Assembly (NCBI GenBank): GCA_049692255.1
Contig: JBAVOR010000027.1
Coordinates: 1 to 53,367, forward strand
DNA: 53,367 nt
Source: JBAVOR01 sp049692255
GTDB lineage: Bacteria > Babelota > Babeliae > Babelales > JACPOV01
Direction: 5' to 3'
Shown here: piece by piece, positions 42,208 through 50,981 of the stretch
Position numbering within the stretch: position 1 is the first letter of the stretch
Layout: each line of letters starts with the position of its first letter
Made by a program: the position numbers and the translations under genes
The notes under the pieces: generated by a model
What the model was told of the DNA's origin: nothing
The model's input: only the letters and a program-made list of their open reading frames with translations
Database searches by the model: none

Positions 42208-42579
42208 ATGAACAAACTGTTCAATTTATGTATGCTTTTTCTTGTCTGTGCACCAGCAGGAACTATGCACAGCGATGTAATGATAATCAATAATACGGCG
42301 ATTACCATTGAAGCACGACTATACAATCCTTCCTATGGCTCAATACTGGGAACGTCTGGCCCTATCGCACCATCACAGAGCAGTAAAATAGTAACGATGA
42401 GCAGCGCGAAGGTACATTTAGAAATCAGACAATCTGGCAAATATCCATGGCAAACAAACTCTTACCAAAACGTTGATCTAGGCAGCGTTTTTGGTCATAC
42501 TTTCATAATTACCAAAGATAATACAGGAACATTTAAATTCACTGCACAATATCCAGTTAATGCAAGGGAAAGACAATGA
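42208..42579 (+). CDS. small exported protein, duplicated family copy B
   Basis: 123 residues from the ATG with GGAGG five bases upstream. Signal peptide MNKLFNLCMLFLVCAPAGTMHS. The mature start DVMIINNTAITIEARLYNPS and GPIAPSQSSKIVTMSS match copy A; the C-terminal half (HTFIITKDNTGTFKFTAQYP) has diverged. It overlaps the next gene by ATGA and so forms a two-gene unit. Confidence 0.8.
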   Translation: MNKLFNLCMLFLVCAPAGTMHSDVMIINNTAITIEARLYNPSYGSILGTSGPIAPSQSSKIVTMSSAKVHLEIRQSGKYPWQTNSYQNVDLGSVFGHTFIITKDNTGTFKFTAQYPVNARERQ

Positions 42580-42956
42580 GAAAGCTCGGTGTCACCATTG
42601 CCTGCATGACATATTGCATATATATCGTACAGCTAGTTGCGACTATTAGCACAAGCTATAATACCCTTACTATTGTCAATAATACACCAACGACTATCAA
42701 CAATATAAGGGTCAATGTATCATGGCAAGCGACAAAAAAAACTGCCAATACAGAATCGGTGGTTAATAGTACAGAGCAAATAATTAACGAGCCAGTATCT
42801 ACAGGGCAATCAATAGTTAAGCAATATCCTATTTTAGGAAAGTTAGTGAAAATAGTTATGTACTTACCTGGTCCAATTACTCAATCATTTACTATTGCAC
42901 CAACAGGCATGGTGACCATCACCAAAGATGGCAGTGGTAACTTTGTAGTGCAATGA
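42576..42956 (+). CDS. small exported protein, distant member of the same family
   Basis: 126 residues. A signal peptide (about 1-27) precedes NTLTIVNNTPTTINNIRVNV, comparable to the IINNTAITIEARL of copies A and B, and the end MVTITKDGSGNFVVQ compares with FIITKDNTGTFKF. So three family members lie in a row. Translation is coupled to copy B. Function unknown. Confidence 0.75.
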   Translation: MRKLGVTIACMTYCIYIVQLVATISTSYNTLTIVNNTPTTINNIRVNVSWQATKKTANTESVVNSTEQIINEPVSTGQSIVKQYPILGKLVKIVMYLPGPITQSFTIAPTGMVTITKDGSGNFVVQ

Positions 42957-42963
42957 AACCGAA

Positions 42964-43431
42964 TTATCGCAACGCAAAGGTGCGTCGAATTCCCAAATCA
43001 AGAATAAGGTGAGAAACAAGCCCTGCCCAGAAAAACAGAACTGCATAGGTAATTTGCAGCGCATGGAACGGTACTTGTAAATGTACAAACAGTACACACG
43101 CGGCACACAATAAACTCATGGCAATGAATGAGTGGGTAATTCCACGATGCCGAATCATCAAGGGAAATAACGCGAGGAGTAACATGCAACTAGCAGTTAC
43201 ATAATGGCGCGAAATTACCAACACTATACCTAAAATCCCCGTTAACTGATAAAAATATTTTTGCCCTTTACTTTTTGTATCGATATCAGGAAACAGTGCT
43301 CCTGCTAATGTAGCTAATAACCATTCAACCAATGTTAACGGGGTAGGGCACACTGCATACAAAAGCAACAAAGAGAGTAATAATCCGTACGCACAGAGAC
43401 CTCCGACCAGATGGCCTTTATAATTTGGCAT
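42964..43431 (-). CDS. YdjM/DUF457-like membrane metal-dependent hydrolase
   Basis: 155 residues with four membrane segments. Conserved polar sites are GHLVGG at the start, LFPDIDTKSKGQKYF, RHRGITHSFIAM and GLVSHLILDLG. These match the YdjM/DUF457 family of membrane proteins with a His/Asp metal site. Biological role unclear. It overlaps the SpoIID-like gene by 14 bases and ends the operon. Confidence 0.82.
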   Translation of the reverse strand: MPNYKGHLVGGLCAYGLLLSLLLLYAVCPTPLTLVEWLLATLAGALFPDIDTKSKGQKYFYQLTGILGIVLVISRHYVTASCMLLLALFPLMIRHRGITHSFIAMSLLCAACVLFVHLQVPFHALQITYAVLFFWAGLVSHLILDLGIRRTFALR

Positions 43432-44839
43432 TGTTTTTCACCGCTGTTTTGAGTTCCATGATAGTTGTTTGTGGATAATAAAACGCTAATATTTTTCGGT
43501 GCGACCAGCCTGCATTAAGCATGTTGCGCGCACCCCATTGGCAAATACCCAAATGGTGTCCATACCCTTTACCCAAGAAAGTAATGGTATTTCCCTTTTT
43601 TTCAATCGTATACGCGAAACTTTTAATAGAACTCAATAACGAATAGAATTTCTTACCCGTTATGGTGTACCGATGGCGCTTATCACGTACCATCACCTGT
43701 TGCACGATCCCAGCACGATCAGTTTTTAACACTTTAATTTCCCGAATATCGTGCAAATGATAGCCTCCATCAGCTAATAGCTTTTGTAATTCTCGCACCT
43801 CTAAGGTGATCTTCCAACGATATATTTTACAGGGTTTGCAAAAAGTACACTCTGTAGTGCGTGCTAGATAGGGTGCATGCTTAAAATTGACCCCATCCAT
43901 TTTTGCAGGAATAACACCGCCACAGCAACAGTCAAACATCGCTTCAATGGGCTTTTTGTTGTACGTCAAAATAAGCCCCTGCGTTTCTTGTATTGCTTGG
44001 CGTAGAACATCGTATTGATGCATACCATTATACGTCTGATGCAAATTACTTCTTTTAATATGGTACAAACGGTTGCGTTGCATAGCTTGTGCAGCTTTGG
44101 CAATCACATAACTGCGACATGCAATAGCAAATGCCTTATTAACTTCGAGCGGCCAACCAGGCCAACTTTCCCAGCGCAACACGCAATATAAATAATCTTC
44201 AATATCCAATTGATTAATTAAATAGGCCCGTTCATTCTTTTGCACGATAACAAAAACACCAGGGTATTCATGTCCATCAAAATGGGTATAGCCTTTTGTT
44301 GCACGCATAATAAGCAACGGCCCAACCAACTGGCCATTTAAATATAATCCTTCTGGCGCCAATCGAATGGCAATCTCTTGCATATCTAACGTATAGGTGC
44401 CATCGTTGGGAATAAAACGTACGAATTGTCCATCGGTCTTTAAAAACCAACATTTATTATCTAACGGTTGCTCGTCGAGTAGTACGCGAATAGTAAAAGC
44501 AAAGGGTATATATGGCTCTGGTTGTGCAATAGCATTGCTTTGATCTTGCACATACGAGCAGTAATTACTATACGCTTGCTGTGAATCATGGGAACGAAAA
44601 ACTAATGTATTGCGCGGATCGCAATATTCTTTTAAAAAAGATACGTTGTGCCCTTGCGGCACGTGAAATGCAGCAAGGAGCACGGGTGGTTTTTTTTGTT
44701 GTTCTCTTTGCTCTTCGCGCAGTAAAAACCACCGGTAACGGGCATGCGTTACGGTGCTAGCGCCTGTGATGGTTATTGCAATAGCAACCATGAGCGCTTT
44801 ATTAATGACTCTAAATAGTGATATTGTGTTCGTTTGCAT
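43418..44839 (-). CDS. SpoIID/LytB-domain protein, putative peptidoglycan lytic enzyme
   Basis: 473 residues with an N-terminal signal or anchor (MVAIAITITGASTVTHA); the start is uncertain (44839 overlaps the RNase H gene by 29 bases and has no clear ribosome site; 44791 is possible). The SpoIID core is AFAIACRSYVIAKAAQ, PIEAMFDCCCGGV and GKGYGHHLGICQWGARNML, with CTFCKPC as an extra Cys cluster. SpoIID cleaves glycan strands in sporulating bacteria and has relatives in non-sporulating ones. Here it likely remodels peptidoglycan. Confidence 0.85.
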   Translation of the reverse strand: MQTNTISLFRVINKALMVAIAITITGASTVTHARYRWFLLREEQREQQKKPPVLLAAFHVPQGHNVSFLKEYCDPRNTLVFRSHDSQQAYSNYCSYVQDQSNAIAQPEPYIPFAFTIRVLLDEQPLDNKCWFLKTDGQFVRFIPNDGTYTLDMQEIAIRLAPEGLYLNGQLVGPLLIMRATKGYTHFDGHEYPGVFVIVQKNERAYLINQLDIEDYLYCVLRWESWPGWPLEVNKAFAIACRSYVIAKAAQAMQRNRLYHIKRSNLHQTYNGMHQYDVLRQAIQETQGLILTYNKKPIEAMFDCCCGGVIPAKMDGVNFKHAPYLARTTECTFCKPCKIYRWKITLEVRELQKLLADGGYHLHDIREIKVLKTDRAGIVQQVMVRDKRHRYTITGKKFYSLLSSIKSFAYTIEKKGNTITFLGKGYGHHLGICQWGARNMLNAGWSHRKILAFYYPQTTIMELKTAVKNNAKL

Positions 44840-45326
44840 ATGCTATAAAATCGTGGGGCAATGGATTGTGTGTATCAATTCCTTTGTTTGCTAATAAATC
44901 TGCCCTACTGTTCTGTTCACGTAAAATGTGACACAAACTGTACGACAAATCAGAAAGCAATATACGCGCTGCATCGTATAATTTTTTAATTTCAGGTTTC
45001 CGGACCTGAAATTCCCCTAAAAGTTGCTTGATTACTAACTGTGAGTCTGATGCAATATATACGGTATCAGATGACTCCATCGCTTCTTTACAGATAAAAA
45101 TGCCAATTAACAGTGCGTAATATTCTGCTTCATTATTTGTTTTTTTTCCCAAATAAAAACCTTGTGCATAAAAAAGCTGATCGTTTTTAAGAATATAGAC
45201 CCCCGCACCAGAAGGACCCGGATTGTTACGAGAAGCTCCATCAATATAAAGCTGCCAACGCGTAGCCGAATCATCTACAGGCTTGGCAGTTTTAGAACAC
45301 TGCTCTAAAAAATTAAGTTGTTTCAT
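44811..45326 (-). CDS. rnhA: ribonuclease HI family protein
   Basis: 171 residues. Catalytic acids: Asp29 in LYIDGASRNNPGPSGAG, Glu66 in NNEAEYYALLIG, Asp94 in YIASDSQLVIKQL and Asp143 in REQNSRADLLAN. It removes RNA from RNA-DNA hybrids. The short N-terminal extension before Asp29 and lack of a basic protrusion match the small bacterial RNase HI variant found near COG1579 genes, as here. Confidence 0.92.
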   Translation of the reverse strand: MKQLNFLEQCSKTAKPVDDSATRWQLYIDGASRNNPGPSGAGVYILKNDQLFYAQGFYLGKKTNNEAEYYALLIGIFICKEAMESSDTVYIASDSQLVIKQLLGEFQVRKPEIKKLYDAARILLSDLSYSLCHILREQNSRADLLANKGIDTHNPLPHDFIAYANEHNITI

Positions 45327-45351
45327 AGCTGTTATTACCGTTAACCACCCA

Positions 45352-46056
45352 TTATTCAGGAAGATATAAAAGACGGAAACATTCTTTGCACTGCAGCAAC
45401 CTACGCTTACGCAAATTGGTTATGTCTTGATTAGTCATGGCATAAAAACAGGCTGAACAACTACCGTTTGCCACTGGCACTACCGGGTTAGATACTTGCT
45501 GATACAACATATCATATTTTTTTAAAAGTTCTGGATCGATGCCCGTCATAAGCCCATTGCGCTGTGTTAAGCGGTGCGCATGCTCTTGTTGCATCTGCGT
45601 TATTTTTTTGATCGTATCAGCGATAGTGACTTCTAGTTGGTCGCATTTAAGCGTTGTATCTTTTTTTATGTTTTTATACTGCGTATCAAGATGTTCTAAT
45701 GTCTTCCATGCCTCAATCAACTCTTCTTCTATACGCGTTTGCTTTTCTTTTATCCGTTCTCCCTCTTTAGCCAACGGTTCATAGTCACGCGCATGCTTAA
45801 GCGCTTCAGTTTTGCGCTTAATCTCTTTTAATTGCGTATCCAAAGAAGCCATTTCGAGCTCTTTGTCATCAACCATCCGCCGTGCTTGTTTTAGTGATTC
45901 ATGAGTGCGGTCCACCGCATCGGTCAACCGCTGCTTTTCTTGCGTGTATTCGGTTACTTGTTTTTGTTGATGAGCAACGTCACGGCTCAGTGTGACAGTT
46001 TGTTGGTCAAATGATACTAACTCCATAAGCTTTTTTATCGGAGACGATTCTTCCAT
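45352..46056 (-). CDS. COG1579-type coiled-coil zinc-ribbon protein
   Basis: 234 residues from the ATG at 46056 (AAAGGG upstream); the frame is open back to 46095 but that lies in the tRNA. A long coiled coil fills residues 15-180. A C-terminal zinc ribbon follows with Cys-x2-Cys in GSCSACFYAM and Cys-x2-Cys in LLQCKECFRLLY. COG1579 proteins are nucleic-acid-associated; function not known. It lies directly upstream of RNase HI, a common pairing. Confidence 0.88.
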   Translation of the reverse strand: MEESSPIKKLMELVSFDQQTVTLSRDVAHQQKQVTEYTQEKQRLTDAVDRTHESLKQARRMVDDKELEMASLDTQLKEIKRKTEALKHARDYEPLAKEGERIKEKQTRIEEELIEAWKTLEHLDTQYKNIKKDTTLKCDQLEVTIADTIKKITQMQQEHAHRLTQRNGLMTGIDPELLKKYDMLYQQVSNPVVPVANGSCSACFYAMTNQDITNLRKRRLLQCKECFRLLYLPE

Positions 46057-46094
46057 AACCAACACCCTTTCGTGCTTTTGTAATCTTCGATGCA

Positions 46095-46171
46095 TGGTGG
46101 GCCCACCAGGATTTGAACCTGGGACCTCTCGGTTATGAGCCGATTGCTCTGACCAACTGAGCTATGGGCCC
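46095..46171 (-). tRNA. tRNA with CAT anticodon, probably tRNA-Ile2
   Basis: The minus strand reads GGGCCCATAGCTCAG ... TGGGCCC-A-CCA, loop CTCATAA (CAT), 77 bases, CCA encoded. The acceptor and T arms (GGTCCCAGGTTCAAATCCTGG) are those usual for tRNA-Ile with lysidine at the wobble base. A second CAT tRNA at 31774 looks like Met. No R1 hairpin here. Confidence 0.88.
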
Positions 46172-46203
46172 CTACATCTAGTTGAATAGCGATTTTGGCC
46201 TTA

Positions 46204-46232
46204 AGAATACAAAGTTATGGTGCTTTTGTGAA
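46204..46232 (-). promoter_or_regulatory. promoter of the tRNA-Ile2 and downstream operon
   Basis: On the minus strand TTCACA (46232-46227), 17 bases, TATTCT (46209-46204), 33 bases before the tRNA. The genes to 42964 follow with small gaps or overlaps. Confidence 0.5.
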
Positions 46233-46372
46233 GAAGAATCGGAAAAATAGAATTTTTAATAAAAATATTGCATATTTGTACTTTATTTATATATCCTTAA
46301 GGTAGCTCACTCGATATCTTACTGTTATTGAAGATTTTAGTAGAAACTGCCCCCTAAAAAAAGGAACTCGAT

Positions 46373-47290
46373 ATGAAGAAAGTTTTTTTACCACTTCTGG
46401 TGGCGCTAGCCACAGGAACCATACACCAGGTAGTTAACGCCTATACCTGGCATGTAACAAATAATTCTTCCAGAGGCTGGGGGTTCAGATTGCATATTGG
46501 GTTGCCAAACGGGCCGCTCTCTAGATATATCAGCAGAACAGTTGATAAAGACGCTACCAATGATTTTAATGGAACGGGCGGCGAGGCAGGCTTTTGCCTT
46601 GTAGGCGTTGATTATCAAAAAGTTCTCGGAGACAACAACACATGGACTTCAATAAAACGGGTAGGGACGGACAATAACCGCTGTGGCAACGAATCTATTA
46701 TCATCCGAGAACTTCTTCCAGGACAACTGACCTGGGAATTTAAAGTAGGCTATACCATAACCGTTGTTAGCCAGCTTAGTAGAGGCATAGGTATTCGCTT
46801 AAACTTTTCTGGTGATCATAGAACCGCAACGCTCGATGCAGGAGCAACGGTGCAACTACACGGCGGCCTGGGGCTTTGCTTAACCGATATTTCTTACATG
46901 GAAGCAGATGTGTGGTCACAACCGGGCGCAAGTGACAAAAAAAGTAATTGGAAAAACATGTCATGGAGTAAAGTGGCAGAGGTTGTAGCGCCTATTGGAG
47001 CGGCAATGGGCGGCGTCGCAGGTGCTGGTGCCTCCGTTACAGCGGGCGCAACAATAGTTGGTGCAGTTGCGGGTGCCAGCGATCTGGCAGCAGACACCGC
47101 TCTCGCAGGAGCTGCAGCTGGTGCGGCGGCAGGAGCCACCGCTTTAGCGCCTGTTGCCATTGGAGCAGGCATTGTCGCTGCTGCTGTGGGCGTTGGATTG
47201 GGTGCGTACATTTTATCTGAACTGTGCCGAGATAGAACTATTAGAATTTTTGATGATGGCACTGGTAAACCACTGTGGGATTTCCAATGA
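46373..47290 (+). CDS. exported protein: two beta repeats and a glycine-zipper C-terminal segment
   Basis: 305 residues, AAGGA before the ATG, signal peptide MKKVFLPLLVALATGTIHQV. Two similar units follow: YTWHVTNNSSRGWGFRLHI ... GFCLVGVDY (23-83) and YTITVVSQLSRGIGIRLNF ... GLCLTDISY (about 125-178). Residues about 205-280 are a Gly/Ala-rich hydrophobic stretch (GAAMGGVAGAGASVTAGATI, AAGAAAGATALAPVAIGAGI) that could insert into a membrane. A membrane-inserting or pore-forming role is possible but unproven. No family recognised. Confidence 0.72.
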   Translation: MKKVFLPLLVALATGTIHQVVNAYTWHVTNNSSRGWGFRLHIGLPNGPLSRYISRTVDKDATNDFNGTGGEAGFCLVGVDYQKVLGDNNTWTSIKRVGTDNNRCGNESIIIRELLPGQLTWEFKVGYTITVVSQLSRGIGIRLNFSGDHRTATLDAGATVQLHGGLGLCLTDISYMEADVWSQPGASDKKSNWKNMSWSKVAEVVAPIGAAMGGVAGAGASVTAGATIVGAVAGASDLAADTALAGAAAGAAAGATALAPVAIGAGIVAAAVGVGLGAYILSELCRDRTIRIFDDGTGKPLWDFQ

Positions 47291-47291
47291 T

Positions 47292-48296
47292 TCAATGGGT
47301 GATCGACAATAAAAACTCTTTCATACGCACGCTATACGCCCATTCGTTGTCATACCAACCCGCTACCGTTGCGGTAGATTCGACAACTGCGGTTGAAAGT
47401 GCATCGATAGTAACCGATTGATTGGTGCGTGCAAAATCAGATGATACCAACGGCTCTTGGGTAATAGCCAAAATATTTTTTAAACTGGTTTTGCTTGCTT
47501 GTTCAAATGCACCATTGATTACCTCAGGAGAAATAGTTTTTTTACACACAACCGCAAGGGTCAAATAAGACACCACACCGACCGGTACGCGGATAGATTG
47601 CGCAATAATTTTCCCATCTAATTCTGGTATAATTTTACCCACCATGCGGGATGCACCCGTTGAGGTAGGAATAATATTAAGCGCTGCAGCACGCGCCTTG
47701 CGTGGATCTTTGCCATCACCATCAAGCAGATGTTGTGAATTAGTATACGCATGTACCGTTGTCATTACCCCATTACTTATACCAAACTGTTCATGCAACA
47801 CCTTAAGCATGGGCATAAGCGCGTTAGTGGTGCAGCTGCCTAAGGACACGATCGCATGCTTTTGCGCATCGTACTGCTCACTATTGACTCCCGGCACAAT
47901 TGAAACGTCTTCGTCATGTGCAGGCGCAGAAATAAGCACTTTTTTTGCCCCTGCTTGCAGATGCTTTTGCGCATCAGCGCGCTGGGTAAAACGGCCAGTG
48001 CAGTCAACCACCCAATCGATGCCTCTTGCGCGCCAATCGATGGTTAATGGATCTAACGCAGTGATAATCTCTATCGCATGCCCATTAACCGTTATCGTGT
48101 TTCCTTTACGCTCAACAGCACCCGTATATCTTCCCAATAACGTGTCATACTTGATTGTTAATGGCATATGCTCAACCAGGTCAGCACCAATGTTAATGGC
48201 GACGATTTGTATCGTTTTTAGTGCAGTTGCGTCTGCCATTACTGCATGGAAAAAGTTTTTGCCAATACGGCCAAACCCATTAATTGCTACTTTCAC
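47292..48296 (-). CDS. gap: glyceraldehyde-3-phosphate dehydrogenase
   Basis: 334 residues from a GTG with GAGGTGA upstream. INGFGRIGKNFF is the NAD fold, SLGSCTTNALMPML carries catalytic Cys155, TTVHAYTNSQHLLDG holds the His, and the C-terminus has WYDNEWAYSVRM. Just after beta-strand 2 the sequence is VAINIGADL, without the Asp of NAD-only enzymes (VAIND), so cofactor choice may be relaxed. A glycolytic enzyme. It overlaps the ABC gene by 17 bases. Confidence 0.96.
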   Translation of the reverse strand: MKVAINGFGRIGKNFFHAVMADATALKTIQIVAINIGADLVEHMPLTIKYDTLLGRYTGAVERKGNTITVNGHAIEIITALDPLTIDWRARGIDWVVDCTGRFTQRADAQKHLQAGAKKVLISAPAHDEDVSIVPGVNSEQYDAQKHAIVSLGSCTTNALMPMLKVLHEQFGISNGVMTTVHAYTNSQHLLDGDGKDPRKARAAALNIIPTSTGASRMVGKIIPELDGKIIAQSIRVPVGVVSYLTLAVVCKKTISPEVINGAFEQASKTSLKNILAITQEPLVSSDFARTNQSVTIDALSTAVVESTATVAGWYDNEWAYSVRMKEFLLSITH

Positions 48297-50073
48297 GGAT
48301 CACCTCTTCTTGAATATTTTCTGGTAAAAAACCACCGATTTGCGCCTTCCACATTTTTTTGTACGGGCCATCGACCAACAGTAACCGCTCATGCGAATCA
48401 TCTTGCACTATTTCACCATGTTCAAATACCAAAATACGATCCATCGCTATTAATGTTGAAAGACGGTGCGCAATAACCAAGGTAGTACGCCCGCGCATAA
48501 TAGTAGTTAACGATTCTTGAATATAGTTTTCAGTAACCGAATCGAGTTGCGATGTTGCTTCATCAAAAATTAAAATAGGGCCTTTTTTTAATAAAGCACG
48601 CGCGATTACAATACGTTGCCGTTGCCCGCCCGATAATTTCACGCCTCGTTCACCTACCTGGGTGCCATAGCCCTCAGGCAACTTGCGAATGAAATGATCT
48701 GCATGTGCTAAGCGTGCTGCTTCATGTACCTGCTCATCGGTTGCTGTCGAATCACCATACCGGATATTTTCTATAATAGAACGATGAAACAAGGTGGGAT
48801 CTTGTGGAATGAACGCGATTGCATCCATTAACGATACATGAGTTACCAGGCTAATATCTTGTCCGTCAATCAAAATACGGCCGCTTGTCACATCATACAA
48901 ACGAACCAAAAGATGAGCGAATGTAGATTTCCCACTGCCTGAATAGCCAACTAATCCCACCTTTTGCCCGGGTGCAATAGTTAACGAAAGTTCGTGAAAA
49001 ATATTTCCTACTCCATGATAATGGAAAGTAACATGATCAAATATAATTTCTCCGTGCGTGACAGTTAAGGGAGTAGCGTTGGATGCATCTTGAATGTGAG
49101 GTGGTGCCTCAACAGCACGCAACGCTTGCACCATGCGTCCCAGCAATTTAGAAAAACGGGAAAAATCTTTCGTAAATTTCCATAAAAAATCAACGACCGT
49201 TATATTAAGGGTCATGACCAGAATAAAATCACCAATGGTAATAATCCCTTGCTGATGATCTTTAAGCAAAAAATACATATTGAACAGTTGTATCAGACAA
49301 AATGAAAAATCGTATACAGATCCCAAAATAAAATTACTTTTTTCTAACCGTTGTTCATGCAGTATTGTTTCATCTACTAATGAAATTAATCGTTTTTCTT
49401 CATTTTTTTGTTGCGCAAACAACCGCACGGCAAACATGTTCGAAAACACATCAACCATGGTGCCCGTTAGGGTGGACAGAGAGAACGCCCATGCGTCAGA
49501 CAAATGCACGATAAAACGGGAAAAAAACAATGAGGTCGCTAAAAATACCATAATCCATGCGCTCATAATCATGCCAAATACCAGATGTACTTTGGTAAGG
49601 GTGTATATCGTTAATACGAGTGTTAGCGTGTGCGCAAAAAAACGATCTATTACCATGAGCACCAGTTCAGAGATACCCATCTGCAAATCATTTATTTGGG
49701 TGCCCAATGCACCAGCAAACCTATTTTGATAAAATTGGTGACTCTGTTGTAACATTTTACTAAAACAGTAATGTACTATGCTTTCACGCAAGCGCGGTAT
49801 CATATAAATTTCAATGACTAGGCGATACACCTGCCCCACCAGTGCAATCATAAGAAATAATGCAATGTATAACGCGATGGGCACTATGGGTACCACCGCA
49901 GTAGTATGAATCAGCGCGTCGAGGAGCACCTTTAAAAGATACGGCTGCGTTACTTTCGAAAATGCCCAAAATGCACTCACGAAAATCATCACGCATACCG
50001 ATGCCCAAAACGGACGAATCATCGAGAGAGTAAATTGTACTAAAAGACGCACGCCGGCCAATGACGTTTGCAT
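48280..50073 (-). CDS. ABC-type exporter, fused permease and ATPase
   Basis: 597 residues. Six membrane spans in about 1-320, then an ATPase with Walker A GYSGSGKST (376-384), Q-loop FIPQDPTLFHRSI, signature KLSGGQRQRIVIARAL, Walker B ILIFDEATSQLD and H-loop LVIAHRLSTL. The MsbA/multidrug half-transporter layout implies a homodimer. Cargo unknown: lipid, drug or peptide. GAAAGGGATTG precedes the ATG. An 11-bp inverted repeat lies in its leader. Confidence 0.93.
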   Translation of the reverse strand: MQTSLAGVRLLVQFTLSMIRPFWASVCVMIFVSAFWAFSKVTQPYLLKVLLDALIHTTAVVPIVPIALYIALFLMIALVGQVYRLVIEIYMIPRLRESIVHYCFSKMLQQSHQFYQNRFAGALGTQINDLQMGISELVLMVIDRFFAHTLTLVLTIYTLTKVHLVFGMIMSAWIMVFLATSLFFSRFIVHLSDAWAFSLSTLTGTMVDVFSNMFAVRLFAQQKNEEKRLISLVDETILHEQRLEKSNFILGSVYDFSFCLIQLFNMYFLLKDHQQGIITIGDFILVMTLNITVVDFLWKFTKDFSRFSKLLGRMVQALRAVEAPPHIQDASNATPLTVTHGEIIFDHVTFHYHGVGNIFHELSLTIAPGQKVGLVGYSGSGKSTFAHLLVRLYDVTSGRILIDGQDISLVTHVSLMDAIAFIPQDPTLFHRSIIENIRYGDSTATDEQVHEAARLAHADHFIRKLPEGYGTQVGERGVKLSGGQRQRIVIARALLKKGPILIFDEATSQLDSVTENYIQESLTTIMRGRTTLVIAHRLSTLIAMDRILVFEHGEIVQDDSHERLLLVDGPYKKMWKAQIGGFLPENIQEEVIRESSN

Positions 50074-50085
50074 AACAATCCCTTT

Positions 50086-50132
50086 CTCATCATACCTTAT
50101 CTGCCATCATCTTTGCATGAGGGTATGATGAG
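50086..50132. promoter_or_regulatory. 11-bp inverted repeat upstream of the ABC exporter
   Basis: CTCATCATACC (50086-50096) and GGTATGATGAG (50122-50132) are exact reverse complements with a 25-base loop. Could be an operator or a hairpin ending the upstream pmm-nfo transcript; there is no T run. Confidence 0.45.
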
Positions 50133-50160
50133 GATCAATATTTATGCAAAAAAGTTACCG

Positions 50161-50979
50161 TCACCAGGCACGCACTTGTTCTACGCAGTTCAGCTGTTCC
50201 GGCATTGGCAGTTCCGGTAGCTCCAAAATAACGGGAATCGTTTTAATCGCTGGATGCGCAAGCAGCGCAGGTAATGCTTGAGTAAGCACGCCCTGTTGCA
50301 AAGAAACATGTTTATCTATTTTTGATCCCTGTTTTTCAAAAGTATTATTACAATGAATTAACGCAACAGTATTAAGCCCTATGGCGGCATCAATTGTGGC
50401 AATAAAAGCATCACGGCTTTTCGGTGTTTGTAAATCATACCCATAAGAATGGGCATGGGCAGTATCAATACAAAAGCGCAAGCGTTCGGAGTTTTTGACC
50501 ATTTTTTGAATCGCCCCTAAATCATTAATATCGCTGCCAATAGTACCATTGCCATGCGCAGTATTTTCTAGTACAACCGTGATAGAAGGATACATATGCA
50601 TCACATCATCAAGCACATGCACCAACCGTTGTATACCAGCATCTTTGTCTGAGCTTTGTAATACACTCCCTGGATGCAAAATATACTGTGTCGCACCAGT
50701 TGCAACGGCCAAGCGCAACTCTTTTTTTAACAAATATATCGACCCTGCATTGGCTTCTTGGCACACATTAATCCAATACGCACCGTGTACACAAATGGCT
50801 GCAAATGTATCTCTGAGAGCAAAGCAAGCAGCACGCTCTTCACGTGACAATGCTATGTGCTTGCGGGTCTGTTGGTGCACCAAAAAAAATTGAAATAACG
50901 GCAACTGCAATGCAGCTGCCATCTGATATGTTTCAAGAAGGGTATGATATATACGTAAATGCAATCCTACCGCACGCAT
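50161..50979 (-). CDS. nfo: endonuclease IV (AP endonuclease family 2)
   Basis: 272 residues. Zinc and catalytic motifs in order: CVHGAYWINVC, YILHPGS, VVLENTAHGNGTIGSDINDL, FCIDTAHAHSYGYDL, ALIHCNNTFEKQGSKIDKHV and VILELPE (ILET in most). Nfo cuts DNA at abasic sites in base-excision repair. It begins 2 bases after the phosphohexomutase stop, so it is translationally coupled. Confidence 0.93.
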   Translation of the reverse strand: MRAVGLHLRIYHTLLETYQMAAALQLPLFQFFLVHQQTRKHIALSREERAACFALRDTFAAICVHGAYWINVCQEANAGSIYLLKKELRLAVATGATQYILHPGSVLQSSDKDAGIQRLVHVLDDVMHMYPSITVVLENTAHGNGTIGSDINDLGAIQKMVKNSERLRFCIDTAHAHSYGYDLQTPKSRDAFIATIDAAIGLNTVALIHCNNTFEKQGSKIDKHVSLQQGVLTQALPALLAHPAIKTIPVILELPELPMPEQLNCVEQVRAW

Positions 50980-50981
50980 AG

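Noticed and set aside
46057..46095. Extended start of the zinc-ribbon gene at 46095
   Set aside because: That ATG lies across the tRNA CCA end. The ATG at 46056 has its own ribosome site.
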